Positions 12,185 to 24,502 of a stretch of DNA of 64,000 nucleotides are shown here, in pieces. Each line of letters begins with the position of its first letter. Position 1 is the first letter of the stretch. The translations under genes and the position numbers were made by a program. Under the pieces are notes generated by a model. It did no database searches and was not told the origin of the DNA. It worked only from the letters and a program-made list of their open reading frames with translations. This DNA comes from Tanytarsus gracilentus (lineage: Eukaryota > Arthropoda > Insecta > Diptera > Chironomidae): the NCBI GenBank assembly GCA_038502055.1, contig JAXRKN010000037.1, forward strand, positions 1,798,001 through 1,862,000, given 5' to 3'.

Positions 12185-15100
12185 TCAACTTTATTCGATT
12201 AAACTTGATGCAACACGTAAGAAGATATAAGTTGAGGAATTTTAAACTAGCTTCTCGATGAAAGTTTGCGAGTTAGATATTTTGATAAATTTAATTAATT
12301 TGTAACGGCTTCAAAATTTAATATTTTATAAAATGTTAAAGATTTTTTTGATCTGGTCACCCTTCATTGATAGTAAATCAATTTACACTCTTCAATCACT
12401 CGTCGCGACATCAATAGTTCAATAACAAGCTGCCATTAGCATAAACAACTCCACAGATGATGTAACAAATGTTTTTCCTTTCACCAAATAAATATTTCTT
12501 CTCCAACTTGATGGATTGCGTGGTGAATTTCCGATAGATTAAATTTTACCCGAAAAATGATGAATTATTTTCCATTTTGCTCTGTTATTTATCAATTTCG
12601 CGGATATGGCGCGAAAAGAAACATTTTCGTTTACGAATTGAGTCATTTTGACGGAAAATTTGTTTTTCCAACACTCACATGACATTAAAATCCATAAGCT
12701 TATATATCTGACCATCCGATTGAAGAGCATTTGGATGCGCTCGGTTTTGAATACAATGCATAAAACCGCAGCATGATAATATCGTTAGGCCGCATTGAAT
12801 TTTGGAATTGGTGGCGGGCGGTGGAAGAAAAAAAGTGTGATATGCAAATTGACATGTCGGTTTGGATTGAAATGATGATATTTTTCCGATATACATACGT
12901 TTGAATATTGTGGCAAGAGGAAGCGAGAGAGACAGGGGTAAAAATCAAATTTTCCAACTGAAAGGAAAGCGGAAAATGCACATTGAAGAGAAAGCCCTCG
13001 ATCGTTCATCGTGCAAAATACGTTTGATTAAGCACCAAACGGAAATCACATTTAATATATCAATGCAAGCGTTGAATTAATTCCGTAATGGGTTATTTAT
13101 AGAGAGCGCGCGAGAGCGTAAGGCAAATTTTAAAATTGTGTGATTGAAATTTAATTGCCATGCTCGATCTCAAGCGATTTATCATCGTACGCTGATCTGA
13201 GATATATCGGAAAAAGGGAGGTTGATGATAGCGAGAGTCTAGAGAGGAAAATTTAATTTAAAAATCACTCGATCTAAAGTGGAGTGTTAGTGAGATAGTG
13301 ATATCATGATAAAGATAAAGTGATATAGGTTCAGGAGCGATTGTTCGATTTATGGGAAAATCTCATTAGGGATGATTCGTAAAGCACGTTCAGGTCAGGT
13401 GTAAAAGTCGTGTCATCAAATATATAAAAAAAAATTATTATGACGAAATTCAATTTTATGTTCGGTTTAATTTTTTACAACTTCTTATTCAAAATAAAGC
13501 CTAGATATGGTCCCGATAGAAGAAGAAAATTAAGTCATAAAATTTGGATATGGATGAACGAGCGAACAATGTGTAAATAGGTCTTTCTATGTCATGAAGC
13601 TTTGCTTTAATGATGAAAAATTATTTTGAGGCTATAAGACATGAATTTCAAATTCAATAAACGACAGACCATTTTTTTGATGACTCACTCGGTTTAGTTT
13701 TTCTGTGATGAGACTTAAAAAAATACTAACAATAAAAAAATTATATGAGCTGTAAAAAAAGAGTTTCATGACTTTGCTAGACTGCCCATAGACGGCATGG
13801 CTGGATGTATGTGAATACATTTTCTTCTTCTTTTTTTCGCTTCACGTTTCGCATGATTTTATGGCTCTGATTGACAGCACATCGACACACCGCCGTCAAA
13901 TTAATCACATCACTACGCACACACGAAATTCATTCGAGATCATCGACTCCGAGTTTTCGCTCATTCAGGGGTCGTCGGACAATTTAAAATTCTTGCTCAT
14001 GAAATCCATCTCACTTCATTCGACCTGAATAAATTCAGCTGGAAAAAAATTTGTTTGATTTAGTTGTTTGACCTCAATTTGGTGAAATGTGCACAAAAAC
14101 CACATTTCAATATTTATTTTACGACCGTGTATGGTTTTTTTTTGCACTATCCACTTGTACATCAATCACAACACTAGCTTTTTGTAGTGTTTTGAACATT
14201 TTGCAGCTTTGAAAATGAAAAAAATCTCCTCTAATGTATGTAAAGCTTTAACACGAAATAAAATCAATATAAAAATAAAAGAGAAAATAAAATTTCCTTG
14301 TTAGCTTGACGACATGGAGAGAGAGATAGAAGGAATTGCGATGATCGATAAATCCTCACATCATCGTCATCTCAGAATGCTATGTTTGTACATACTCATG
14401 TGAAGAAAGCTATTGAATGTCGGTGTTGTCTTTATGTATTGTCATTTGAAATGTTAATATTATATCGAAAATGCGATGATAAGAACATGCCGCAAAAACA
14501 TGAGCGTGTAAAAAAAATTTCTTCAATGCGAATTTTATTGCGATGATAATATTTGTATTTTATTTAAATTTCAACCAGCCGGTAGCGAGTAAGTAGAGGA
14601 AAAAAATCGTTTAAAAGTGAATTACAAAATTGATGTTTTTTATGAATGAGAAGGCATAAAACGGAATATGAGTGTGATATTTCACCAAAAATAATATAAA
14701 TATACATTTTTATAGGATGCGACCTCAATATACAGCGAATGAGAATTTTTTCCCTTTCTGAAAATTTATTGCGACTTATGCATGCCACTCAATTCTCGTC
14801 TTCGTTTTTTTCCCTCATCTCTTAAACAACATCAATTCGCATAAAGAGCTTTTCTTCTTATTTTTCAAACCCAAACGAGAAGAAGAAAAATAAATTCGAA
14901 GAAAAATCAATTGGGAATAATTTTATGAAATGCTCTCTGATATTCGATGCTCGATGGAGTCAACATATTAAAAGTTAAAATGAAATCAGCAGCAACAAAT
15001 CGATAAAGTGCAATGGATCATTTTTCATGTGTATCGTATGCATTAATGGTTGCTATAAATGTTTTATTGATAATATGCGAAACGCGAGAGCGTGTGTGGG

Positions 15101-15884
15101 GAAATGTGAAACATTTAAAGAGCTCATTGACTGGTTTTAAAATAATTCCAGTGTTTATTTTGCACTTCAGAATTGACGATAAAAAATTATTTTTTTAAAT
15201 GAAAAATAATATTGAGTTCAGTGATGCGAAAGACTGTACATAAAAGCGTCAGACTTAAACTTTTTTAAAAAAATATCATGCTGCATTTTTTATGAACCAA
15301 TGTCCATTTGTGAAGATTAAACCCTTTAACGATTTCTCATCTTAATTACACATTTTTTCTTATGTGTATTAAAAAGAACAAAAGAAATTAGAAAAATCCA
15401 ACTTACGAGGCTTTAAAATCTCTTATTACATCTTTACAATCTTTAATTTAAATGCGTGGCTTGTAACGCAACATTAAATTCTTTTGCGTCAACATTTTCT
15501 CACAATAATAAATTCTCACAGTAGAAAATTTGCCTCACGCGTTCGTAAATTCACCGCGAACTTGTATTTCACTTCAAGCATACATTTTAATCATCTTATT
15601 ATGTTTAACTTATTCCATCGATTCATTCTTTGCTGGCTGCATCAACAACACCAGCGGGGCTATTCCACGAGGGACTAATTAAAATTCAAATTTTTCTGAA
15701 TTTTTGATGAAATAGAAAAGAGAAAGACGAACAATTATTAAAACAAGCGGAAAAGGTTGGAAGCAATTTTTCTTGTTTATGCATTTTAATGCCAATTTCT
15801 TCTCTCTCGAATCTCGTTCTCTGTTTACGTTGCTACTGTTTGCATTTTTCATCGTGAAATTGATATCGGAAGAATTGTTTCTCA

Positions 15885-15886
<2 letters not shown>

Positions 15887-15922
<36 letters not shown>
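15887..15922. repeat. (AC)18 microsatellite
   Basis: A perfect dinucleotide repeat of 36 nt lies in the luna intron between RP2 and RP3. It is the longest perfect dinucleotide array noticed in the window. Confidence 0.98.
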
Positions 15923-15924
<2 letters not shown>

Positions 15925-18300
15925 TCGTCTCATCTACCCCACACAATGTAAACATTTTCCAATTTCTGCAATTCTGATGGCCAAATAACATTATTTTCAA
16001 AAGAGAGCGAGAGACAGTCGATAAAAAATAAATATTGTGTACATGTGGAAATAAAATATGTGTCATAACAACTATTTGTGGGGCGAAAATAAATTGCTGA
16101 TACAGAGAGAGTCAATTTGAGGTGCATTTAATTGGGTTTTTAGAGTGGAAATTTGATATGAATGAAACATCAATCAATGTGAATAATATTTTCACTTCAT
16201 GACGATTTTTATTAGAACTTTGAAGTATCTTATTCTCAAATTTGTATCTTCTCAGTTTAATAAAACTAATTGAACCAGACACGACACTGGCGAGATAAGT
16301 AAAACAAACACAAAACACGAGCTTAATGAAAATGAATTTGCCGAAACGAAAATTTATGATTTCTTCATGAAAATTAATGTGCGATGATCCAGAAATTTAA
16401 TCTTAGTAAATGGCGAAAGTGAGCCAGAAAAACTTTTTCGTACATTTGAATTCCATGTAGAAAAATTCTGGATATTTTAAGCATTACAAAAAATTTGGCT
16501 GGGAATTTAAATCTCACCATGCATCATGATAGGTCAATCAATATTTTAGCATGCCAACACAGTCGGTTATTAATTCGGTTTCATGACCTAAAGTTTATAT
16601 TTAATTAATAATTCCGTTGCCTTCATCACCACACAAACCGAATCCCTCCAAGACAATTTCAACTTCTGACATTCATTTTTTTCATTCAAATTTTTTTTTT
16701 GCACATTGCGCTCGGAGATCTTTTTTTTATTCGTTTCATTATTAAATCAAATACACAAAGAGCGCAGCAGCTAAACGCGGCAATATGATGTGTTTGCAGC
16801 ACGAAACATAAATTCTTTTGTGAACTGAGCGCTTCAAGGCTGTTTAAAGGGGAGGGCGAGAGAAAAAAATCGCGGCTGCTATTTTTTTGCAATTCTATAT
16901 ATGCAAAAAGAATGGAGAAAAAACCTGCGAGAAGCATGACGATTTGCAGTGGCACATGCATGTCGTGTGCTCAAAAGAGTGAATTTTCTCGCTGCGTGTC
17001 AAGCTTACGACATTGTGTGTATATTTGTGTGTGCCATATGCGCTTTTGGCCTCTGCGAATACACATGTGCATTAAAGCATTCGTCGAATCATCCAAACAA
17101 TGTTTGCAGAAAGATTTTAATTCGATTGTGAATTATGACAACGGCAGAAGAGCCAAAACTCCCTCCCTCGCATTGTTATTTAATTATTGTTGCTGATACA
17201 GCGATAACAACAAAGTAATGCTTTATCCCAATTAATTTTCATTCTCGAAATACAGCGATGGTGTTGTTGGGTAAATTGGTTTATCGTTCGCACAATTTTA
17301 AGCAGACTTTTTTGTCTCCACCCGCGCATCCCTTTTGTTAAATAATGCAACTCGCTCTCACCGTGGAAAATTTATTATGTGGCTTTTTCTTTAGTGAAGC
17401 AAACTGAAAATTTTAGTTTTTTATTTCGAGTGAAAATTTTCCACCAGAGAAAAATTGGCGCGATGAAAATTTCCATTTTTTATCATCATCCACAGTTGCT
17501 GAATATCCTTAATGAATATGCACATCGAATCTGGAACAGCGAGTGCATCTAGGGATGGATAATCTTGTTTTTGCACTCGCTTAAAACGAACAAAAATTTT
17601 CAATTAAATTGCATGTAAAATTTTCTTTCCTCGATATTCGCCAACCATTTGTATAGCAACAAAAAGCACACCATTTAGTGTCAATGCATTGTCTAAGTAA
17701 TTAAATTGCTAAACAAATTTCATTCATTTCGGATGAGAGAGAAAATGGTTGCAATGGCGATGCTTTTTTAAGCGAAACAAATTTGTTTAGACATTTCGTG
17801 TGCAAACTTTCAGCTGCTGTTCTATCTTTCTCATCGGTCGCTTCATTAATATTTAAATTTGGATTTTAAATTTGAATAGAAGAGAAAAATTAGAGATTTT
17901 TAAATTTACAATTTATTCATAAATTTTTTTGTAGCATAATTTAATGAATTTTCAAACTACTTCATTCCAACATGAGATGTTCCCCACACAGCTGAAATCA
18001 ATTAAATTGGATCCCATATAAATTTTCATTACTTTGTAAATATTCCACAGTGTATGACAACATATTTCAAGTGCTACTGTAAACAGTATTGCAATGAAGT
18101 AATTTATATCAACAGCAACCGAGCAAAAAAAGTGTCAATTGAATGCGTCTCGTAATTTCCGTTCGTTCTCACTCTCAGCGTCACGTACTTTTGTGTACAT
18201 GCATATGTGTGGAGCTGAGAATGAAGTGTCAGACTTTATTAATCGTCACTTCATTTCACATCTCTGAGGAGAGGTAGATTGCTTACCTATTCCATATTAT

Positions 18301-18330
18301 ATTGACTCTGATATTGCACTTTAGGTATGA
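18301..18330 (+). other. Weak ratchet-like site, TAG|GTATGA at 18324/18325
   Basis: An acceptor-like tgcactttTAG abuts GTATGA about midway between RP2 and RP3. The pyrimidine tract is short and broken by purines, and no clear CTAAT branch word precedes it. It could be a minor site or chance. Confidence 0.2.
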
Positions 18331-20438
18331 GGGAAGAAGGAAAATGGATGAGATGGATATGCATGAAGAAAGTGTCGTGTCAAAAGCATTCGAATTGATT
18401 ACATCAATTGTGCTCAACAAATATACATAGAAATCTCATTACAAATAAAAAAAATAACCGGGACATGAAATGCATGTGACATTTTTCTTCCTTTTATCAG
18501 CACTCAAAGATATTATTGAATTCACTTTAAAAGCATTTTTTATTGCTGGAAAATTGAGTTACAAGAGGAAATTAAAATTAATTCATTTCAATTTCATCAC
18601 AATGCACTTTTACCCCCAACAATTTTAACTCCTCTTAAAATCGGTTCTGACATTTCCATTTCAACAGCAAAAGCAATTTATTTTCTTTCATTCCATACAA
18701 TAAAGTTGCTAGTAAAGCTTTAAAAATATTATGTTTAAGTTCAATGTTTGCATAAAATGTCCAATTTAAAAATATTTTTATCGCTATCATAATTTTTGAT
18801 ACAAACAATTTTATGAAAATTATCGAGAGGATCAAAAATATCATCATTAAAAATTGTGGTAAAAGTAAATATTTAACTTCATGGCGGGATGCAATTGAAA
18901 ATATTTTCATTAGCTGTTTGAATATTTTTAAGCATGAACAGATTTTAATCAAGTATTTAAATTTTAACTTTTACTCTATTTTTGATTAAATTAATTTATA
19001 AGCTCTGAAACGTCAAATTGAATCATAGCTTGGCTATTTTTTCGCACGGTAGTTGAGTACATAAGTGCAGATAACGCTAGTCGTAAACAGTGTAGTCGCC
19101 CGTGTAATAGACACTCCTATCGCAGCGCTATGATGAATTTCTCTCTTTAAAATCCATCATAAATTTTCATCGTAAACATGGGCGACGGCAAAAAAAGTAG
19201 GAGCGGGTTGGAAAGTGGTGAACGCAAAATGCAACATGATTAATAGCGAAAATTTGTGTGTGTCGATAGACGTCAATTTTTTGTACGTTTTTTCATTTCA
19301 CTAAAATCTGTATGCAAAAAACTTCAAAGCTGTTAACGAGATCAGAAAACATATCACTTTTTCATTTCCTTTGTGAAAATCACACTTTGCTCATGTTGAT
19401 GTAATTGAAAATGGCAATTAACAACATTAGGCTATGAAAAATTTCCCATTCACAACACAGAGCATTGGTAACCCTTTTATCACTCTTCAACAGCTTCCAG
19501 TAGAGAGAAATTTATAATGGAACTTTTATGTATTTTTAAGATGAAAAATGATAAAAATTCTTTTCATGTAATTTAGCGAGACTCCTTTGTATATGCTAGC
19601 GATCATCATCAGTCATCGGATGAATTAAAAAATAAACTTTTTAAATGCTGACTGATCAAGATAATTCAATTTTAAATATAAGCACGAGAGACCCCATAAT
19701 TGATCGCTGCACAAGGCATTGGCATACATTTCATGATCAATTAAAATTGAAATTTCAACCATGTTCAGAGAAGAAGAATAATTAACTGTTAATAGCAAGC
19801 AATTTCAGCGATGATAAAAATAATTTTAAAAGCTTTTACGATAAATTATTATATTTTTTTTATGAATAATGAAATGTGAGATGAAGTGAGTTTTTAAATT
19901 CTCTTTTAATTTAACCTCGTCTGACATCAATCATAAAGCTGAGAATGTACTTTATGTTGCGTTGGTCAGAAATTTAATGCGACACTTGAATTTTTTGCGG
20001 TTGAGTCACTTTTCGATATTTTTTTCATACGGCATTCCGTTGGGATTTAGCTTTCATTATTAATTAAAAATTTTATACACACAAATTGTTCAATTGAGAG
20101 GACTGTTCAATTTGCATTTTAGTGGTCATTAGTAGTTCACAACCCAAAGAAAATTTTAAGGGTAAATTTTATATCAATTTGATATCAATTTTTGATAGAA
20201 ATTTTTTGGATTTGTGATATTGGTAAATTTTGCTATTAAATTTAACATGGATTTATAGAATTTTAATTTTTTAAAAAATTTTTTTTAATTTTGTTAATTT
20301 AATGTAAATTTGACGTAAATTATTTCCCTTTTGTGGAACACTTAATTTAATTAGTTTTTTTGCTATATCAGGTCAAATTGGTTGTTTTTTGCTCTGTAAT
20401 GAAGGAGGAATATTTTTAGAAACTCAACTTTTTTTGCT

Positions 20439-20523
20439 TACCCGCCGTTGCTAGGATTCGAACCGCTGTCTTCAAGAAGATGAATTTGTTAACACTCGCG
20501 CGCGTAACATTGCGCTACCAAGC
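20439..20523 (-). repeat. tRNA-derived sequence (SINE head or tRNA pseudogene)
   Basis: On the minus strand there is a perfect Pol III B box, GGTTCGAATCC (20454-20464). About 41 nt upstream of it is a degenerate A box, TAGCGCAATGTT (20506-20517), where a canonical box ends in GG. The spacing fits a type 2 Pol III promoter. The acceptor ends do not pair and the T stem is mostly mismatched, so this is not a functional tRNA. It lies in a repeat block, which favours a tRNA-derived SINE remnant. Confidence 0.6.
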
Positions 20524-21052
20524 CTTTATTAAATTTATTTCAAATGGCTAAAGATTAAAAAAGTTTTTGAAAATAATTTTTTATTTTTGATATTTTTTGT
20601 TAAAAAATAATATGCTATTTTGATTTTTTGAGAATAACTATTTTTAGATTTTTATGAGAGGAACTAAAAATTTAAACTGAAATTTAAATTGTTTATTCGT
20701 GGGTTTATGTTTCTTTCGATGATTATTTTAGGACTCTTAAAAAAAATTATAAAAATTAAGGAAAGGACTTAAGCAAAAACGGAAATAGTTAATAAACTTT
20801 TAAAGTGGGTTAGGGAAATAAAAATATCAATAAAAAAAAAATTGTGGAATTTTGTTTTTTTATTAATTTATTTTCTTTTAAATAAAATTATATAAATTCA
20901 TTATTTTAAAATTTAATAAAAATTATAAATTAATTAAAATTTAATAAAAATTTTTGTCAAAAATTTAATATAAAATTGATATCAAATTAATGTAAAAATT
21001 TAATAAAAAATTTTTGGTCAAAAAATTTTATACACACAAATTGATATCAAGT

Positions 21053-21070
21053 AAAAAAAAAAAAAAAAAA

Positions 21071-21154
<84 letters not shown>

Positions 21155-21158
21155 AAAA
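21053..21158. repeat. Poly(A) tract, 106 nt
   Basis: This is a near-pure A run on the + strand with only two interruptions (T at 21072, G at 21142). It sits inside the composite repeat block and is flanked by GATATCAA words. It could be a retroposon tail on the + strand or an expanded simple repeat. Assembly length here may be unreliable. Confidence 0.95.
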
Positions 21159-24100
21159 TTCAATTGATATCAATAGGACTGTAAAAATTTCATATTTGAA
21201 ATTTTGGTCAAAAAATTTAATATCAAATTTATATCAAATTTGATATTCAAAAAACATTAATTTAATATCAAATAAAATATTTTTTTACTTGCTATTAAAT
21301 TGACATCAAATTTGACATTAAATTTGACATTAAATTTTTTTTGTTGATATCAAATTCATGTAAATTTAATATCAATTTGATGTCAAAAAATTTTTTTGAC
21401 AAGGATTTAACGTCAAATTGATATCAATTCAACCAAAAATTGTTCATGGGTAACAAATGACGGTTAAACATTTTTAATTGCAATTTGTATGCGGCGTTAG
21501 CGGGAGATTTACAAATAAATTATAATGTTTTACATCATTATCGCGGGAATGATTTCAAATTTGTGCAATTTTAAATTTCATTGATGAGCCGCGTCAAATT
21601 GCAGTAAAGTAATGGTTTTTACATTCATTTTAATCGGGTGGAAATTTAACAATTTTTAAAACAATTTAAATGTGAAAATTTATTTCAGCTATTTACAGAT
21701 AATCTGCATAATGACACTAGAATTTAAATGAGAAATTCCTCTTTTTTGCGAGCTCACCACTGACAGCGCAATGTCGGTTTCCATAAGAAGCTTTTTACAC
21801 AATGCAATGAGTAATCGCTCAATAAGCCGATGTAAAAAAGCAAAATAAAATATGAATAGTTAAAATAATGAAAAATTAAATATTCGCTGTCCATATTCGA
21901 TTTCCTCTCATAGTTTCACTCTCGATTATTGTGTGCGGCATGCAATTGCAAAACTGACTTCTCTATAGGCACTCGATGCATTGAATAAAGATTTGCAATT
22001 TGTGTGATGTACCTTGAAAAAGACTAATTTGAATACTCGAGCGATGGCATTTTCAAGTATGTGCACTTAAGTGCAAATGAGTCACTTTGATTTTAGATTT
22101 ATGAATGAAATTTAACATTTTTGTTAATTTTGATTTGTTAAGTTTTAAAATATTTTTTTTTTTCGTATTTATTAAGTGCCACTTTTTCATTCACTTTCAT
22201 CGTCATTTTCGTCGCCATAGCTTTTTCTATTATTAATGAAACTTTTCCACATTTACGAGTTAATTAGTAACAGTAACAACAATTTATAAGTGACTGAGTG
22301 AGTGAGTAAGAAGATGAAAATATTCTGACATGAAATAAATCATAATTTAACGCAGAACAAGGCAGAACAGCGAGGCACAATGACTCATTAATAACCTCCC
22401 CATCCATCGCAACAACATATATATATTTTACGTCTTGCTCTCGCTCCGACAAATTGAAAATGCAATCATCCGTTGAAGTCAAATTTATTGCTAGTTTTTT
22501 ACTCTCTCGATGTTCTCGCTTTTGTGTAATATTGAAACTTGTTGAGGTTTTTTTTGATGAATTGGTTTTTGTGTGCCAATATGCAATTTACTATCATCTC
22601 GCATGTGCAACATTTTTAATATCATTTGAATTGAATCAAGCTAATAAGTAAACAAGCGCCTCAATTTCAATGACAATGTTAATGAATTTTTGCACTTTGT
22701 TTGATGTTGCACAAGTGGTCAACCGACTTCATTACCTTGTTTAAATTAGAAAAGTTAAATTTTAAATTTAAATTGTTTTTACAAATAAGGGGTCTATTGT
22801 AAATTACGCCATACTTCGTAATATGTGCAACGAATTTTTAAACAAACAATACGAAAACTCGAATCTTTATAAAATGTAAAATCTCATGCAAAGTTTGATT
22901 TCTGCACCAAATTCGTTGCAAATATTTTCCGAGTGTTGTAATTGAATTTAGTGAGGCAAATGTGTTATGCATACACAAAAGAGAGTTCATGATTGAATTT
23001 GAGAATCGATAAATTCATGATGTGCGTATTTGTACATTCGAACACAATTATTTATAGGCTACTACTCACGCATTCATGCAGACCTGCTCGAAAATTTGTT
23101 GCAGGAGGAACAATTGTAGTTCGATTTCGAGATAAATAATCAAATTAGTGTCTTTTGCGTGTTTACACGATAAATTATTCAATTAATCTGACGATAATTC
23201 CTCTTTGTAATGAATTGGACATACACGATAGTGTAGTGCATAATGACAGTGCAGTGCTATCCTAGTTATTTTGTACATCGCATACTGTAAATAAACAACA
23301 AGCATGAGCACATGAACTGACATGCCAGATAGCAATACAATACGAGACATTCCATACCGACTTACATTCACCGCATGCAAACACACACACACAGAGCTAC
23401 ACGAAATTTGTGTCAGAGTGCAGAAAAAATTTTATGCTTAAATTTTAAATTCTTTGCAGTTTTGCATATTTCTGCACTTGCTGTTATTGTCATTGCATCA
23501 ATATAAAGCAGGAGACAACAACACGAGCGAAGTCAAAGAGATTTATCTCATCGCACTTCAATTTGTCTCTTTTTTACTGCTACTACTGACTCGAATAACA
23601 ATAACATGAGATACACGCTGTTTGGAGATAACTTATAACACCACTCTACCATGACCCTGCATACAATTTTATAAAATCAAAATTTATTCTCATTCAGATT
23701 GAGTTGCAGCACAAAAAAAAAAGTTTTGCGAATTTTAAATTAATTTCCAATTGTTCTTGTAAAGTTATCAGGCGAGAAAAATCTCGTAAATGAAATAAAT
23801 GCGAAAACAAATTGATCCAAGGGTTGAAAGTTAAAATTTTTTAACTTTAATTTGGAAAAAATTCTTACACCATTTTGATGAAGCCAATTAAGGTAGACTC
23901 GATGTAGCCAAAATAGTGCAAACATGTACTCTGCCACAAAAATAATAACAGTATTTCAATATTATTCAATAACGAAAATGCAAATATTTGCCAAATTGGA
24001 AAACTTTTTCCTCTCTCTTGAACCTAGAATTTTCTGTGCATTTTTCAAGCGTGATGCCAATTATGAGTTTGAAATTTAATTTACAACAAAATTTGTCATC

Positions 24101-24453
24101 AACACAAAAAGCTAATTAGCAAAAAATGTTTAGATAGAGAACAGCAGACGTGGAATGCAATTATCAACGCTTCGGAGGAATTCAAATAAATTATTTCAAA
24201 ATACACGCGCGATATGCAGCAAATTATGTTTTATCATGGAACATTTTATATGACAATGAGATTTTAATTTAAAAAACGCGTTTAGTATTAACTGATTAGC
24301 GTGGGACTCTTTAAAGAGCTGAAGCATAAATGAATTCTTTTAGAATTGAAATGTTTTAAAATTCCTCAACATAAAACCGCGAAGACCAAACAATGGAAAC
24401 AATAATAATTTCTCATATATGCACATCTAGTTATCATAAATTTTACTCTATGC

Positions 24454-24502
24454 AAATGACTAATTTTATTATTATTTTTTTTCGCTATCTTTGCAGGTAT
24501 GT
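24454..24502 (+). other. luna: Ratchet point RP3 (recursive splice site), CAG|GTATGT at 24496/24497
   Basis: The branch word AAATGACTAAT (24454-24464, presumed branch A 24463, 33 nt before the AG) is identical over 11 nt to that of RP1. It is followed by a strong T tract and ctttgCAG|GTATGT. The segment from RP2 to RP3 is 12,318 nt. Confidence 0.8.

Larger units (their letters stand above)
20066..21440. repeat. Composite AT-rich repeat block
   Basis: The block is packed with degenerate copies of GATATCAA / TTGATATC and AATTTGACATTAAAT words, especially at 20165-20220, 20970-21050 and 21160-21425. A 23-nt direct repeat occurs exactly at 20066-20088 and 21021-21043. The sequences just after the first copy and just after the poly(A) run also resemble each other (ttcaattga followed by aggactgt). 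Together with the tRNA-like part inside it, this suggests an inserted or duplicated non-autonomous element. The family was not recognised and the boundaries are approximate. Confidence 0.65.
12179..24496 (+). other. luna: luna intron segment RP2-RP3
   Basis: This is non-coding DNA of 12.3 kb. It contains the (AC)18 microsatellite at 15887-15922 and the composite repeat block at about 20.06-21.44 kb. No coding exon was found. ORFs overlapping the AC run are translation artefacts of the repeat (poly Cys-Val or Thr-His). Confidence 0.6.

Noticed and set aside
15679..16066. ORFs with poly Cys-Val or Thr-His
   Set aside because: Translations of the AC microsatellite, not genes.
20439..20523. Functional tRNA gene on the minus strand
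   Set aside because: The B box is perfect, but the acceptor ends do not pair and the T stem is mostly mismatched. It was kept only as a tRNA-derived repeat.
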